Below, in pieces: positions 50,301 through 62,352 of a stretch of DNA of 64,000 nucleotides. This DNA is from Anaeramoeba flamelloides (Eukaryota > Metamonada > Anaeramoebidae), in NCBI GenBank assembly GCA_027625915.1, contig JANTQA010000015.1:12119001-12183000 (forward strand), written 5' to 3'. Below the pieces are notes generated by a model that worked only from the letters and a program-made list of their open reading frames with translations, searched no databases and was not told the origin of the DNA. Position numbers and translations under genes: made by a program. Each line of letters begins with the position of its first letter. The stretch's first letter is position 1.

Positions 50301-51814
50301 TCAATAACTTCTTCTTTCTCCAATAGATTACATCTTCGGAGTGGTAATATAAAATAAAATATAATAAATCTAGATCAATATTCCAAAATTTTCCCAGTGA
50401 TAATAAGACGAGAAACTCAAATTAAAATCTTCATGTTTTCCAACCAAAAATATAATAGCAAATAAATGTGAAATATCTAGAATCACTTTTTTGATCTCTT
50501 CTCAAAATTTATTGACTCTTCAAGTTCAAAATTAAAGGGAAAATTATACAGTCATTTAAATCCATTTTTTAGAAAAAATTCAAAAAAATCCCATTATTAT
50601 TATTACAGCTGTTTTAAAAAAGTTCGGAATAAAAGTTTTTAAATTCGTACTTCAAACTGACTAATTCACCTGTTTTGAGCAGTTTGGATAAAACATTCGA
50701 AATTATTTTACAAGTATTTTTTTAAAACAGCTTTAGTGTTGTTTTTGCTGCTGTTGTTGTTGTTGTTGTTGTCTTGTTCGTCGCAGTATAGAACATATAC
50801 ATCTTTAAACTTAAAAATAATTGATTTTAAAATCAAGAGCAATAATATTATAAGATATGACCAATAAGACATATGAAAATAGATAAACTCCAATTCAAAA
50901 TTTTTAACACACCAAAATTCAATTTTTGAAAAAAAAAATCTTATTTAATCAATTCAAGAAGAAATACCAAATTAGAACCATTCGATAATTGAAATGTTAA
51001 CAATTGTTTATAAATTACAATACCCACAAAACAAAAAATAAATAATTATCAATACTCATAAATCATCGATGTATTAAAAATTTTTTCGAGAACAAAAAAA
51101 AATTCAAAGGTAAATTTGTTTAAATTCTAATAGGGATATTAATAAATCAAATAGCCAGATACTACCAACTAATTTTTTGGGTTCTTCGATTTGAAAGAAC
51201 CCAACTTTAACCTAATGTCAATTGTTGAAAAAAATTTTGATCGAACGAAATAAGTTACGTAATTCAAAAAATGAAAATGAAAACAAAAAACTAAAAGATG
51301 AAAAAATAATTTCCCTATTTTTACAAAAATCAAAATTATTTCCATTTTGTAGGAAATTGAATTATTATGATTCTTTTAGCTGTTTTAACTGTGCTAAAAA
51401 TTTTGAATTTTAGTTTAATTCTTTTGTGAAATTTCAAAAAAAATATTTTTTCATAATTTGATATTTAAATTTTCTCTATTTTAATAAATCCATGAACAAA
51501 CCAAAAAAAAACAAAAAATAACAATATTTAAAAATAATTTTACTTTTGATATAAATATTATTTATTTTTTAACTCTTGTATAGGAAAAAAGGAATTTGGC
51601 ATTACACAAACAAATAATTCGTGGTGATTTTGATTTTTCACCAGAAAGATTTACAAATATTTCTAAAGCAGCAAAAAATTTAATTCGAAGATTAATTCGA
51701 ATAGAACCTGAACTAAGATTAACAGCCAAACAAACACTTGAGCACCCTTGGGTTATTGAAAAACCGGAATTAATTGAATATGAAAATGATGGTCTTGTAG
51801 AATTTATTTATTAA
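41329..51814 (+). CDS. CHK2/Rad53-like FHA-domain Ser/Thr kinase, 5' end missing
   Basis: Visible exons: 41329-41437, 47621-47796, 47918-48005, 48115-48167, 49014-49057, 49289-49870, 50004-50028, 51584-51814; all GT-AG, phases agree, 435 codons. The first exon ends with PWGKLISLTNGIDDLELIRP, close to human CHK2 just before its FHA domain. FHA: GR (40-41), SKFH (55-58), STNG (86-89), VN (92-93). Kinase: VAIK Lys 178, HRDLKPEN with Asp 280, DFG Asp 301, APE 325-327, LLSGEMPF, and HPW near the end. The first Gly of the ATP loop is replaced (QEGIYG). FHA-kinases of this type act in the DNA-damage checkpoint, binding phosphothreonine partners. The tail after the kinase is short, with no nuclear signal seen. 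The start codon lies in an unseen upstream exon. Confidence 0.88.
43297..44679. mobile_element. Foldback element F with degenerate CGATTTT arrays in its arms
   Basis: About 1.38 kb. Termini TAGAGGTGTTGATGATAACA and the complement of TGGCAGTGTTTGATTAATAG are imperfect inverted repeats of the kind seen in hAT-like elements. The left arm (43320-43460) is rich in AAAATCGCGAT/AAATTCACGAT units. The right arm (44370-44620) carries about a dozen units of the form TATC(A/G)CGATTTT in the opposite sense. An 8-bp target duplication is not visible. The central 850 bp shows no gene. Confidence 0.65.
44964..45540 (+). repeat. Repeat D, copy 2
   Basis: 577 bp, nearly collinear with 24576-25156. Here the ends can be defined: TATGTCC at the left, GGACATA at the right, and TTA on each side, compatible with a 3-bp target duplication. 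It lies in the large kinase-gene intron. Confidence 0.8.
46370..47110 (+). repeat. Repeat G, copy 1
   Basis: It matches the reverse complement of about 53210-53780. Shared blocks include AAAAAAGGTTGAAACTCAA, GATATGAATCTAAA, TTCTGGATGGAAAG, and TTTTACTTAATTCTTT followed by AATTCTGGAAAATTTAACTA. It contains the 10-bp minisatellite, which the other copy lacks. The class of element is unknown. Confidence 0.75.
46801..46890. repeat. 10-bp minisatellite, unit TCAAGTGTCG
   Basis: Eight complete 10-bp units with almost no divergence (the first reads CCAAGTGTCG), then a ninth reading TAAAGTGTCT. A related, unexpanded cluster (AGTCAAGTGTCGTCAAATG) lies at about 46673-46710. Both are followed by AAAGTGTCTTGGTTTTCTTA. 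Confidence 0.95.
50606..50733. repeat. 128-bp hairpin in the last kinase-gene intron
   Basis: AGCTGTTTTAAAAAA at 50607-50621 is complementary to about 50718-50732. TA precedes the left CAG. It is a likely small MITE in the 1555-bp intron before the last exon of the FHA-kinase gene. A CTG/TTG repeat follows at 50748-50772. Confidence 0.6.
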
Positions 51815-53209
51815 TTATAATTTTTTACATTTTTATCTTTATTTTTATTTTCATTTTTATATTTTTATTTATACTTAACACTTTCTTTAATCTTGTGCGA
51901 TTAATTTTTTTTTTAAAAAAAAAAATAAAAATAATCACTTTTTAGTTAAATTTTGTTTTATTTTTTCTCTTTTTTGGATTTTTATAATTACTTTTATAAT
52001 TCTTCATTCAAAGGAAAAGATAGAAATATTTAATATATTTCATCCCGGAAAGGGTTGACGCATTTTCGAAAGTATTACCTTTTCCACAATTTAAAAAATA
52101 TCACAACCTATCAACAGAATAACTCTTAATATAAAATCTTTTGATGAATCGGTACAAAGATAAAAAGTTCAAATAAAAAATTGAAAATAAAAAAATTGTT
52201 TTTTGAATAGTTATAATTTCAAACAATTGGGCTTTTTATAAAATGATCAGAATTAAAAAATTTTGTGATAATAGATATTATATTTTATACATAGAGAAAA
52301 ATGTATTTAGAATTTCTTTTTAAACATTATTAACAATAATAACAAGGTATTCTTGAATTGTAGTGAGTTAAGGTCTCTTTGCTATAAAAATCATTTTAGT
52401 TAACAGAACTTCAATCTTTAACCAATTTAAACAAAAAATCATCATTGGCATTTGGTTTCTGAACCTCCATCTAAAAATCAAATTATGTTAGGAATTAATA
52501 TTTAAAAAATAAAAAAAAAAATACAAATAACTCGCAAGGAAAATTGCTTTAGTTGAAAAAGATAAGTATATATAACATGGTCTGCTCAATCATAAAATCC
52601 CATTTCTGCAACATTATTAACAGCTTAATTTTGTTATTTTTTATGATTTCCAATCTTTGTTTATCCTTTTCAGTTTGATTTGTTTTATAATTCTTAATTC
52701 CTAATTTGGGGTTGCTGTTTAATTTTTGGATCTGAGAAAATAGATGTTTTTTTAAAAAAATACTTTCCTCTAAAAGGTTCACAAATGCAATTTGTTACAT
52801 TTTTTCTTTAATTTTTTTAGAGAATCGTTAAATTTCTATTCAAAGAAGTTCAAAATTTTATAACATTATTACAAGTATTTTTCTTATTTCTTAAAAACTT
52901 GAAATCTAAAAAAGTTAATTGTATTTTTCTTCATGAATTACTGAAAAGATTGAGAAATTTCAAATCCAAAATTTTGTAAAAAATTCTTTATCCCATTGAA
53001 ATTTTTTTTTATGACTAGAAAAAAGTCAACATTTCCCAAAAGTTTTTAAATTTTTTTTTAAATTATTTTGAATGGAGAAAATTAATTTTCTCTTACATCC
53101 GTTAGGTTTTTGTTAATTTTTATTATGATTAATCAAATCAATCAATTATAGAGATATAAGAAATAAAAAAAAGAACCTTTGTTTTTTTTTTTAATATTAG
53201 ATATTAAAG

Positions 53210-53990
53210 GAAAATTTCGTAAATTTTCTTCTTTCGTAAATTCAAAAAACAGTGGTTCAGCTTTCCAGAATTTAAAAGAATTGAATTTGATTTTTGATTT
53301 TTCTCTATTCTTTCTAAAATTAAAAAAAAAAAAAACCTAGGCACTCTACCGAACTTGACGACAGCCATTTTCAACATTTGACTACACTTTTAGTTAAATT
53401 TTCCAGAATTTAAAAGAATTAAGTAAAATCTATATTTTTTTGATCTATTCTTATGAATTCTGGAATACTTTTGAACTTTTTAAGTATTCACCCCCACTTT
53501 ACACCACTCTACTGTATTCAAGGTACACTGGTGGCACAAATGTTAATTAATATTGTTTTAATAATGAATAATATTTTAAATATTCTTAACCTTTCCATCC
53601 AGAACTATTAATTATTAAATTTTATCTAAATTGGTTTAGATTCATATCCAATCATTTCAAACCTTATATTTCCTATTTAATATTTTAATCTTTTTTTTTT
53701 TTGGAAAATTTTAAAAGGTTGGATATTTGTGTTCGAAACCATGATTTTCTAATTTCTTATTGAGTTTCAACCTTTTTTTACAGTCAGTTTCACTTTTAAG
53801 GCACAAACTTTCAACGAAATTTAAGGCACAAAAAAATCTCAAATTAAGGCACAAAAATTTGGAATTTTTTATTTTACAATTTATTTTTACTAGAATTTGA
53901 ATTTTGTGCTTTAATTTGAGATTTTTATTGTGCCTTAAATTTCGTTGAAAGTTTGTGCCCTAAAAGTGAAACTGACTGTTTAGATCCAAA
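53210..53990 (-). repeat. Repeat G, copy 2 (inverted), carrying MITE A4
   Basis: Reverse-complement copy of 46370-47110. At the place of the minisatellite it has only a single GTCGTCAAGTT-like unit (minus strand, around 53355). MITE A copy 4 interrupts the match: the sequence GAGTTTCAACCTTTTTTTA on its left and GATCCAAATTC on its right are adjacent in copy 1. Confidence 0.75.
53781..53978. mobile_element. MITE A, copy 4 (well preserved, nested in G2)
   Basis: A 198-bp near-palindrome starting CAGTCAGTTTCACTTTTAAG and ending with its exact complement. TTTA stands on both sides rather than the bare TA of the other copies. High arm identity marks it as recent. Confidence 0.9.
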
Positions 53991-55440
53991 TTCTTACTCA
54001 GTCTAGTTTTATTTTGGTTTTATAAAATATTCTTGGAGAATGTGGATTGATTTTGAAAAATTTTGTTACTTTTTTATTTATCCAAACTTCAATTGATATC
54101 AAAATATCTTTTTGGTAAGATTAAATATAACAAATCAGTAAAATAATTGATTAGTGTAGATAGATTTGGACATTTATAAATACACTCCCTTGGCTAATAC
54201 CTAAAGTTGAATCAATTTTGAAAATAAAATCCTTGATATTTCAGTAAATTATCAATTATGAATATATTTTTTGATTTTTTTTGTAAATTCTTAAATTTTG
54301 TTGAATTTTTTTGTTTTTTTTATTGATTAAAATTTTCTTAAAATTTAAACTTATTTTTTGAGAAATATGTGTGAATTTGATCCTTTATTTTTCAAATTTC
54401 TTTATTAATAATAGAACTTTAAGAAATCAATACCATATTTAAATAGGGTTTATTTTCTGTTGATTTCATCAATTTATGTAAGTTCTTCACTAAAACGTTA
54501 CACAACTTCTAATTTTTAAGATTTAGATTTAACTTTTATACCTGAATTATTTTTAAAACAGTCAACTTTAATTGACAGCTGGTCTCAACATTCTTTTAAG
54601 CCAACAAATATTATGCTGGTAATAAATTTATTATTCGTTGAACTAAAATACTAGAGCACTTCATTAATTTCTGATATTTCTATAAAAATCTCTAAAAGTA
54701 AAATAATAGCTTACCTATGTATGTCATTTCCTATGACCGAAGGCTTTTTTGCTCTTTGCAAAATATTTACGTAATTTACCATTAACATTAGGAATTGGGT
54801 TCAGTAAGATGCTTGAGTTCAATCAAAAATACTTTTCCGGAGCCTTCAAACTTTTTTCGAAAAATAATATCAACAATTTGTTCACTTATCTTTGGAATTA
54901 AAAGTGAATGTTTTTAGGGGGAAGGTTGAGAAAAATTTATGACTGAAATTGCTTAAAAGAAATTAAATATGGGACTTAGTGATTAATTATCAATTAAGAT
55001 AAAGTTTGTCTGGTAAAAATTAAATACAAATGAAAAATAACGAAACAAAAATCTAATATAATTCGAATTATTCTTCAAAATAAGTGAAAGAACTCATAAC
55101 TAAGCATCTCTCCTATGTTCTAATCCTGAAAAAAAAAAAAGGACTAACAAAAACTAAACACTCTCTGAAAAAAGCACAAATCGAATTCTTCGACCAAATT
55201 CACAAAATAGAAATATTGTTAAAAATTTGTTTTCATTTTTGTTAATTTTAACTTCTCTCACTTGACAACAAATTCTTAAAAAACCAAATTTTTGATTAGT
55301 GAAAACATAGTTTCAATGAATGGTATGGAACACAGAAAAAATTTCCACAACAACCCTTTATTCTGGCTCACAAAATAAAAAATAAAAATAATTTTAATCT
55401 TTCTTTTTTTTAATTTCCTTTTAAATCCAAACACAAAAAG

Positions 55441-58400
55441 AAAACGGATCAAGCGATTCAAGTGAAGAATTTGAAGAAAACGAACCAATTGGCTCTGAAG
55501 AAGAGAGGGCATTTGATGGAGAAGAGGAAATCAAAGAAAACATTCCGCTTTATGACTACAACCGAACAAAATCTGTGAGGCATTTTTACACTGTAAAGCA
55601 GCAACCAAAGGAAGTGAATTTAACGCCGATCCCTTTGGGGAGTTCCAATTCCTTAACCTTTTCAACAGAAGAGAATTCCAATTCTTCAGTCATTTCCAAT
55701 TCCAATTTAAACCAACAGCGAACAGCTTCAGCTAAGTTTCGAAAGCTGACTTTCCAAAATTTAAGATCAAAATTTCGTGCAGACAAAACAGCAAAAAACA
55801 AGAATACAAAAAATACCCCTCCTTTGTCTTCACCAAAATTGCCGTCGAATCAAAAAAAAGAAAACAAGAAAAATTCAACGGGTCTAGATGGGGACAACTC
55901 CTTGGGGGAAGCATTTTCTAATCCACAAAATAAAAAGCCAAAACTCAAGAATGAAAAAAATTTGGATTTAAAAGGAACAATCAGAAACTACACCATCGTA
56001 AGTGGAAGCGAAGAAGTTAGCATGAACAAAAACGGAAATGAAAATGAAAATGAAAATGCTAATATTAATACCACACCCATGCTCTTTAAAATTAATTTTC
56101 ACACGTTGAAAAGATTAAACCTGAGTCTTAAAATATTTGCTGCTCCAAGAAAGGAGTTTTTTAATTTGGTTGAAAACTACTATCTAAATACAAGAACAAA
56201 AGTGTTGATTGCAGGAGAAATTGAAAAGGCGAATAGCGAATTGCCCGCCATGATCGAAAAAGCTTGGAAGAAATGTACACTTCGAAAAAGTTTTAATAAG
56301 ATCTGTAGATGTGGAAGAACGAATTTATTTGTGAGGGACCATCCAGGAATAGAATTGGACTTTGATGTGCTAAGTTCAATTGAGAAACAATTAAATTTTA
56401 TCAACCAATTTTGTAATATGAAATTACCTTTAGCAAGTTCAAATCAATCACAATCGAAATTTAAAGCGGAAATGTATTTAAATACTTTTTTAAAAAAATT
56501 TTTAATTGATTTTAATGTGAAAAAAAAAAAAATGAAGGAAAAAGTAAAAGAAAAAGAAATGAAAATCGAAAAGGAAATGGAAATGGAAATTGAAAAGGAA
56601 AAGGAAAAGGAAATCGAAATGGAAATGGAAATGAAAATGGAAAAAGAAAAAGAAAAGGAAAAAGAAAAACAAATAGAAAAACAAATAGAAAAACAACAAG
56701 AGCAAGAAATGGTAAGCATTAAAAAAGAATTAGAATTACATTTACAAATATTATTTTTTTTTGAAAGAATGATCACTACCGCTGCACAAAACACAGGGAA
56801 AGAACCAAACCAAAAATTTTTAAATCCATTTAGATCCTTTCGGAAAAGTGTTCATAAATATATCAACAAATTATCAAAGAACTATTTATTTTTAGAAAAC
56901 AAACCACAAGATTTTTTATATATTTTTTCTCTACTAATGTCTTGTCCTTTATCATCAAACTGGGGTGACAAATTAATATTATTTCCAAAAAAATTCCAAA
57001 AAAAAACTTTAAATTATCTTATGAATTATCTAGAAATTTTAATTTCTCCATTATTCTTTTGGAAAAAGAATTCACAAAGATCAAATTATCGGAAATTCAT
57101 TATGTTTGAAGAAGATTATATTATATTTTTAGTTCATTTCCCAATTGACATGTTAATAGAATATTTATTTAATGATAAAAATAGCCCCAATTTTAAAATA
57201 AAAAAAAATTTTCAAATTATCGAAACATTATTAAATATTTTATCAAAAGGGATTGTGGAATACAGATTATATCCCAAATTTAGATTAAAAATTGCAACAT
57301 TAATTTCAACATTATCTTCTTGTTTTATTGAATATTTTTCCCCGTTAAATGATATTGTGACTGAGAATGATGATGATGATGATGATGATAATGAAAAGAA
57401 GAATAAAAATGGAGAAAAAGATAATGTTAATAATCAACAAAGAAGTGTGGAAGATGTTGAAAAAAATGCCAAACAAAGATGGAAATATATTGAAAAAATC
57501 ACTTTAGGTACATTTTTAATCTTGAATCAAACTGAAAACAAATATTCTTTATTAGGATTAAAAAAATTCCCGTTTAATAAACTTAAAACGTCAATTTGCT
57601 ATAAATTACTTCATTTAATTATGATTTCAAAAAGTAGCGAGTATTTAATACCTAAAAAACAAGCTTTTAAAAAAAATGGAAAAAAAACTTTCAAGACTAA
57701 AAAAGGGAAAGAAGATAAAACGAAACCAAAATTAGGAAATGAATCTGCAAAGGGAATGGTGGATTTTCAAAATCTTTGTAAAAATAGAAAAGAATGGGTA
57801 GAATTAATACAAAAGAATCCATATTTCCGAACAAATTTCATCGAAAATTTATCAAAATATTCAAAAATTGAATTATATATTCAACTATTCAAATGGATTG
57901 GTGTTAAACAAAAAAAAAGGCGATTATTATTAATTACAATTATTGAAGAAATTTTTTTTATTAGTCATCATGAAGAATTTAAACATGATTTATTTGATTC
58001 TTCTCAAAATTTATTTGAAATTTTTACAAATCATAACCCCGTGTTAATTAGTATTCTCTTTCAATTATTTTACGTCCATTATAAATTTGCAGGTGATTTT
58101 TTATTAAAACGATTCCAAAAATTAAATTTATTTACTTGGAAGCCTCAAATAGACACAGATTTAAAAATATTTTATGATTGGATGTTTTTAAAAAAAAAAA
58201 AAAAAATGTTTACAACAGATCAAATATCCATTTTAAAATTAAATATCATTAAATACTGCCTTGAACAACTCAATTTTGGTTATTGTAAAGATGGCACTGA
58301 TAATTTATTTTTATTACCGGATTTACATTTAGAAATTATAATTTTAATTGCCAAATACTATATGAAAAATAAATCAAAAAATGAAAGAAATTTTTGTTGG

Positions 58401-61400
58401 AATATTATTTATAAATTAAAATTTTGGGATAAATGTGGCAATAGGTATATCAACAAATTAAAAATAAATGATCCTAAAGTTAAATTTATATTTGAAAAAA
58501 TAAATATAAAAGAAGAAGAAAAAAAAAAGGAAAAAAATAAAAATAACAAAAAATTTGAAAGAATTATTGATAATGATGAGAATGATACCAGTAGCAGTAG
58601 TAGTCATCATAGTAAAGATGATTTTAAGAATTATCATTTTGAAAAAATTAAAGATGAATTTTTGGCTTTTATTATACAAAGTATTATCAAAATAAAAAAT
58701 GAACAAGTTGTTAATTATTTTTATAATATTTTAATAAATTCTAAAGAAAATTATTGTACCTGTTTATTATTAATAAATAGAATACCACAGCTAATCAATA
58801 AGGAAAAGAAAAGAAAAAACAAAAAAAAAATCGTTAATTATGAATTTGTTTGCAAACAAATAATAAATATCATTAAACCTTTAATCAAAAACCAAAAAAA
58901 TATTCTTCTGCATGGACAAAATATGTCGAAAAAAAAAAACAAAATCATGATCCTGGAATATTTTATTGATAGCCAAATAAATAACTATTCGTCTTTTACA
59001 AAAAGAAAAAAATCTTTAAAAAAATCTTTAATTAGAAAAAAAAATTATGATATTAACGAAAAGGATATTATTCAATTTTGGCTACAATTATTTCTATTGA
59101 TTCCAAATTGGTATAAAGATAAGCAAATGATCATTTGTATAAATTCAATTTTTAGAAGCTTGTATGTAATTGATTCGAAATTAGAAATATTTTCCTTTTT
59201 AACAACGGTATATAACAATTTAAGATTAGAAAATTCAAAAAATAATAACAACGATAATGTATTAAAATTTTTTAGCTTGGTTGAATCGCCATTATTTATA
59301 AAAACTAAATTAACAAAAAAAAATAAAAGAATTAATTTAATTAAAAAAGTTAGTTATTATTATTATTCTATTTTATTATTTGAAACTCTATTCCGGATAA
59401 AAGATTTACAACTCTTAGGTAAATTAATAATGAATAATATAAAAGAAAAAATCACTTTAGAAAAATTAATTAAAAATTCGAAAAAGGAATTTGTCGTTAC
59501 AAATTTTAAATTTTTAAAATATTGGTTAGATTTTTTTTTAAATTGTGATTCTTATCAAACAATGCAACCATTAATAACCCAATTTTTTATTTATCTATAT
59601 TCTTGTCAAATCAATTCGAACAACAATAAAAATAATACTTACCAAGAAATTGAAAGGAAGAAAGTGAAGGGGAAAAAAAATGAAAATGGAAATGTGTTGA
59701 ATGAAAAAAATAACAATGAAAAAGAAGAAGAAGGAGGAGGGGGGCAAAAAGAAGAAGAAAGAGAACAACAACAACAACAAAACCAACAACAAGAAGAAGA
59801 AGAAGAAGAAATCAATATTTATAATTCCTTCGGTTGGAGATTATTTTGTTCAATTGAATCAAAATATTTCAAAACTAAAAACAAGATTTATGAAAGATTC
59901 ATTTTTTTAAAAAATAAAGACATAGAATTAAATAATTTAAGTCCAGGTATTTCATTAGAAAGTTATTATACTCTTCTATCAATTTTGATTGAAAAAAGTA
60001 ATAAAAATAATTTCATAGATCATAAAAATCTTAAATATTTCACAGATATTGATACTAATACACATAACAAAAAACAAATACCAAAATTATTAAAAAAAAT
60101 ACAAAAGACAAATATATTTAACGATCTTACTTTTAATCTTTTGGAATATATTTATCAAAATAAAAACCAAAACCAAAACCAAAATGAAAATGAAAACCCA
60201 AAAAAAAAAAAAAAAAAAAAAAAAAAAGCAAAGATCTTAATTTGAATTCAAATTTAATAAAGTTAAATAAATTATTTTGGATGGAATATTATTCATTTAA
60301 ATATGAAATCAACAATATTATCTTTCATTCAAAATTATTTTTTAATTTAATTGAGTTTGTAAATGAATTAAATGATATAAGATTTCAAAAAAGGGAATTT
60401 CAAAAAATTAAGAGCCATTTCCCGAACATATTAGATTTAATTAATTCAAAAAATAAACAAGTTGAAAGGCAAAGGCAAAAGCATAAGCATTCCAAAGCTA
60501 AATTAATTGGGAAAGAATTATTTGACTCATTTTATTTAACAAAAAAAAATTATTCAAGTTATTCTAAAAACATATCAAATGTTGTTTTAACCGAATTAAT
60601 CCATTATTCTGAAAAGTTTACAAAGCAAAAAAATGGGCAATTAGGATTAGATATCGAGTTTCTAAGACTAATCCGAATTCTATGGGAAAGTGTGCCAAAA
60701 ATGTTTTCGAGTATTTTCAAATGTATGAATTGTGGAAATTCAATTCGGTGTACCATACAAATTACAGAACCAATAATTAATGATAATATTCTCTTGAAAA
60801 TGAAAAATAATCGAAAAATGGCACTTACCTATTTAAACATTACAAAAAGCCCCAATTTTGAGATGGATGATAACATTGCTAGTTCTTTATTGCAATTAGA
60901 TATGTTTGTTGACGAATTAGTGGCAGGTAAAATGATTGATGATTTTGATTTTCTAAGTCAAAATGCAATTTCGTGGTTCTACCAAATCTTAAATTTTGAT
61001 AACAATCCCAATGTGAGATTTGCCCCGGTACTCAAGGAGGTTAATACCAAATTATTGAGCAGGCTAGGCAAAATATACTTGCAGGGAAACCCAAACGAAA
61101 TAAAAAATTTAACGGACAAATGCCTTGAGAATTCCTATTTAATATTTAGGATCTGCGATATTTATGAACCAAATTGCGATAGCGAACAAACGAGTGAATT
61201 GTATTCCCAAATTACTGAAAAGTATATGGCAACTCACAATGATCGATATTTTAAATTAATAATAAAATTTAAAATTCTCGATTGGTTAAAATTATATCCT
61301 CGAAGAGATTATATTAATCAAATGTTAAAAACAATTACTTCAACATTATCATTTGAAATTGGCAAGCAGCATTTCCCATTATACAAATTTAATTTTAATT

Positions 61401-62281
61401 TGATCAAATATTTTTTTGTTGAAGATTTTCCTGAAAATTTCTTTTATTTATTTGAACAAATTTTTAATATCTTTTTAAGAGGTGTTACAGATTCAAATAT
61501 TATTGACATTTTTTATGAATCCCCTTTTAACTTTTTTGGCATTAATGAATATATGAAAATTTGCCAAATAATTAATGCATGCCTATACACTCAATTAAAA
61601 AATTCCAAATTAATTGGTAACACACTATTTGAAGATTTGAACGAATTAAAAATCGCCAAATTAATAACTCTATATTCGAAAATATTACAATCTCTTTTCA
61701 AAAACCCCGAAAACGAATTACTAATAGAACAAGAAAAAAAGCAACTGGGCTTCAAATTAATTTATTTATTATATGATAACTTTTTATCCAATTTTAAATT
61801 CAATTCACCCCATTTGGAAACAATATTTCGCACCTTCTGTTTTAATTTAATACAGATGAATAAAATCTTCAGATATACAATTAATTCCTTCCTTTCCACC
61901 TTTATTAAAGATTTTATTCATAAAACAGAGGATTATTATGTTTCAAATTATTCTCAATATTTCACAAAGTTTTTAAGTTTTAATAATTTGCAATATGATT
62001 TAGAGCTTTCAAAAACCTTATTAATATTATCACAAACTAGGTATTTCCAATTTTCATTATTTATTTGTTACAAACAAAATTGGATATTATTTGAAAGATC
62101 TTTTTTTCATGCAAAAAAATTGACATCATCATCTTTGAATACTACTACTACTACTACTTCTTCTAAGAATAATAATAAGAATAATGTTAGTAGTAGTAGT
62201 AGCAGTAGTAGCAGCAGCAGCAACAGTAATAATAATAATAGTAATGGTAATAATAGCAACAACAATACAATCACCACTACC

Positions 62282-62352
<71 letters not shown>

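Larger units (their letters stand above)
51815..55440. other. Spacer between FHA-kinase and EPG5 genes
   Basis: No gene seen. It holds repeat G copy 2 and MITE A copy 4. The first exon of the EPG5 gene, with its ATG, should lie here, because the exon at 55441 starts at an acceptor-like ACACAAAAAG with no in-frame ATG. I could not place that exon. Confidence 0.6.
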
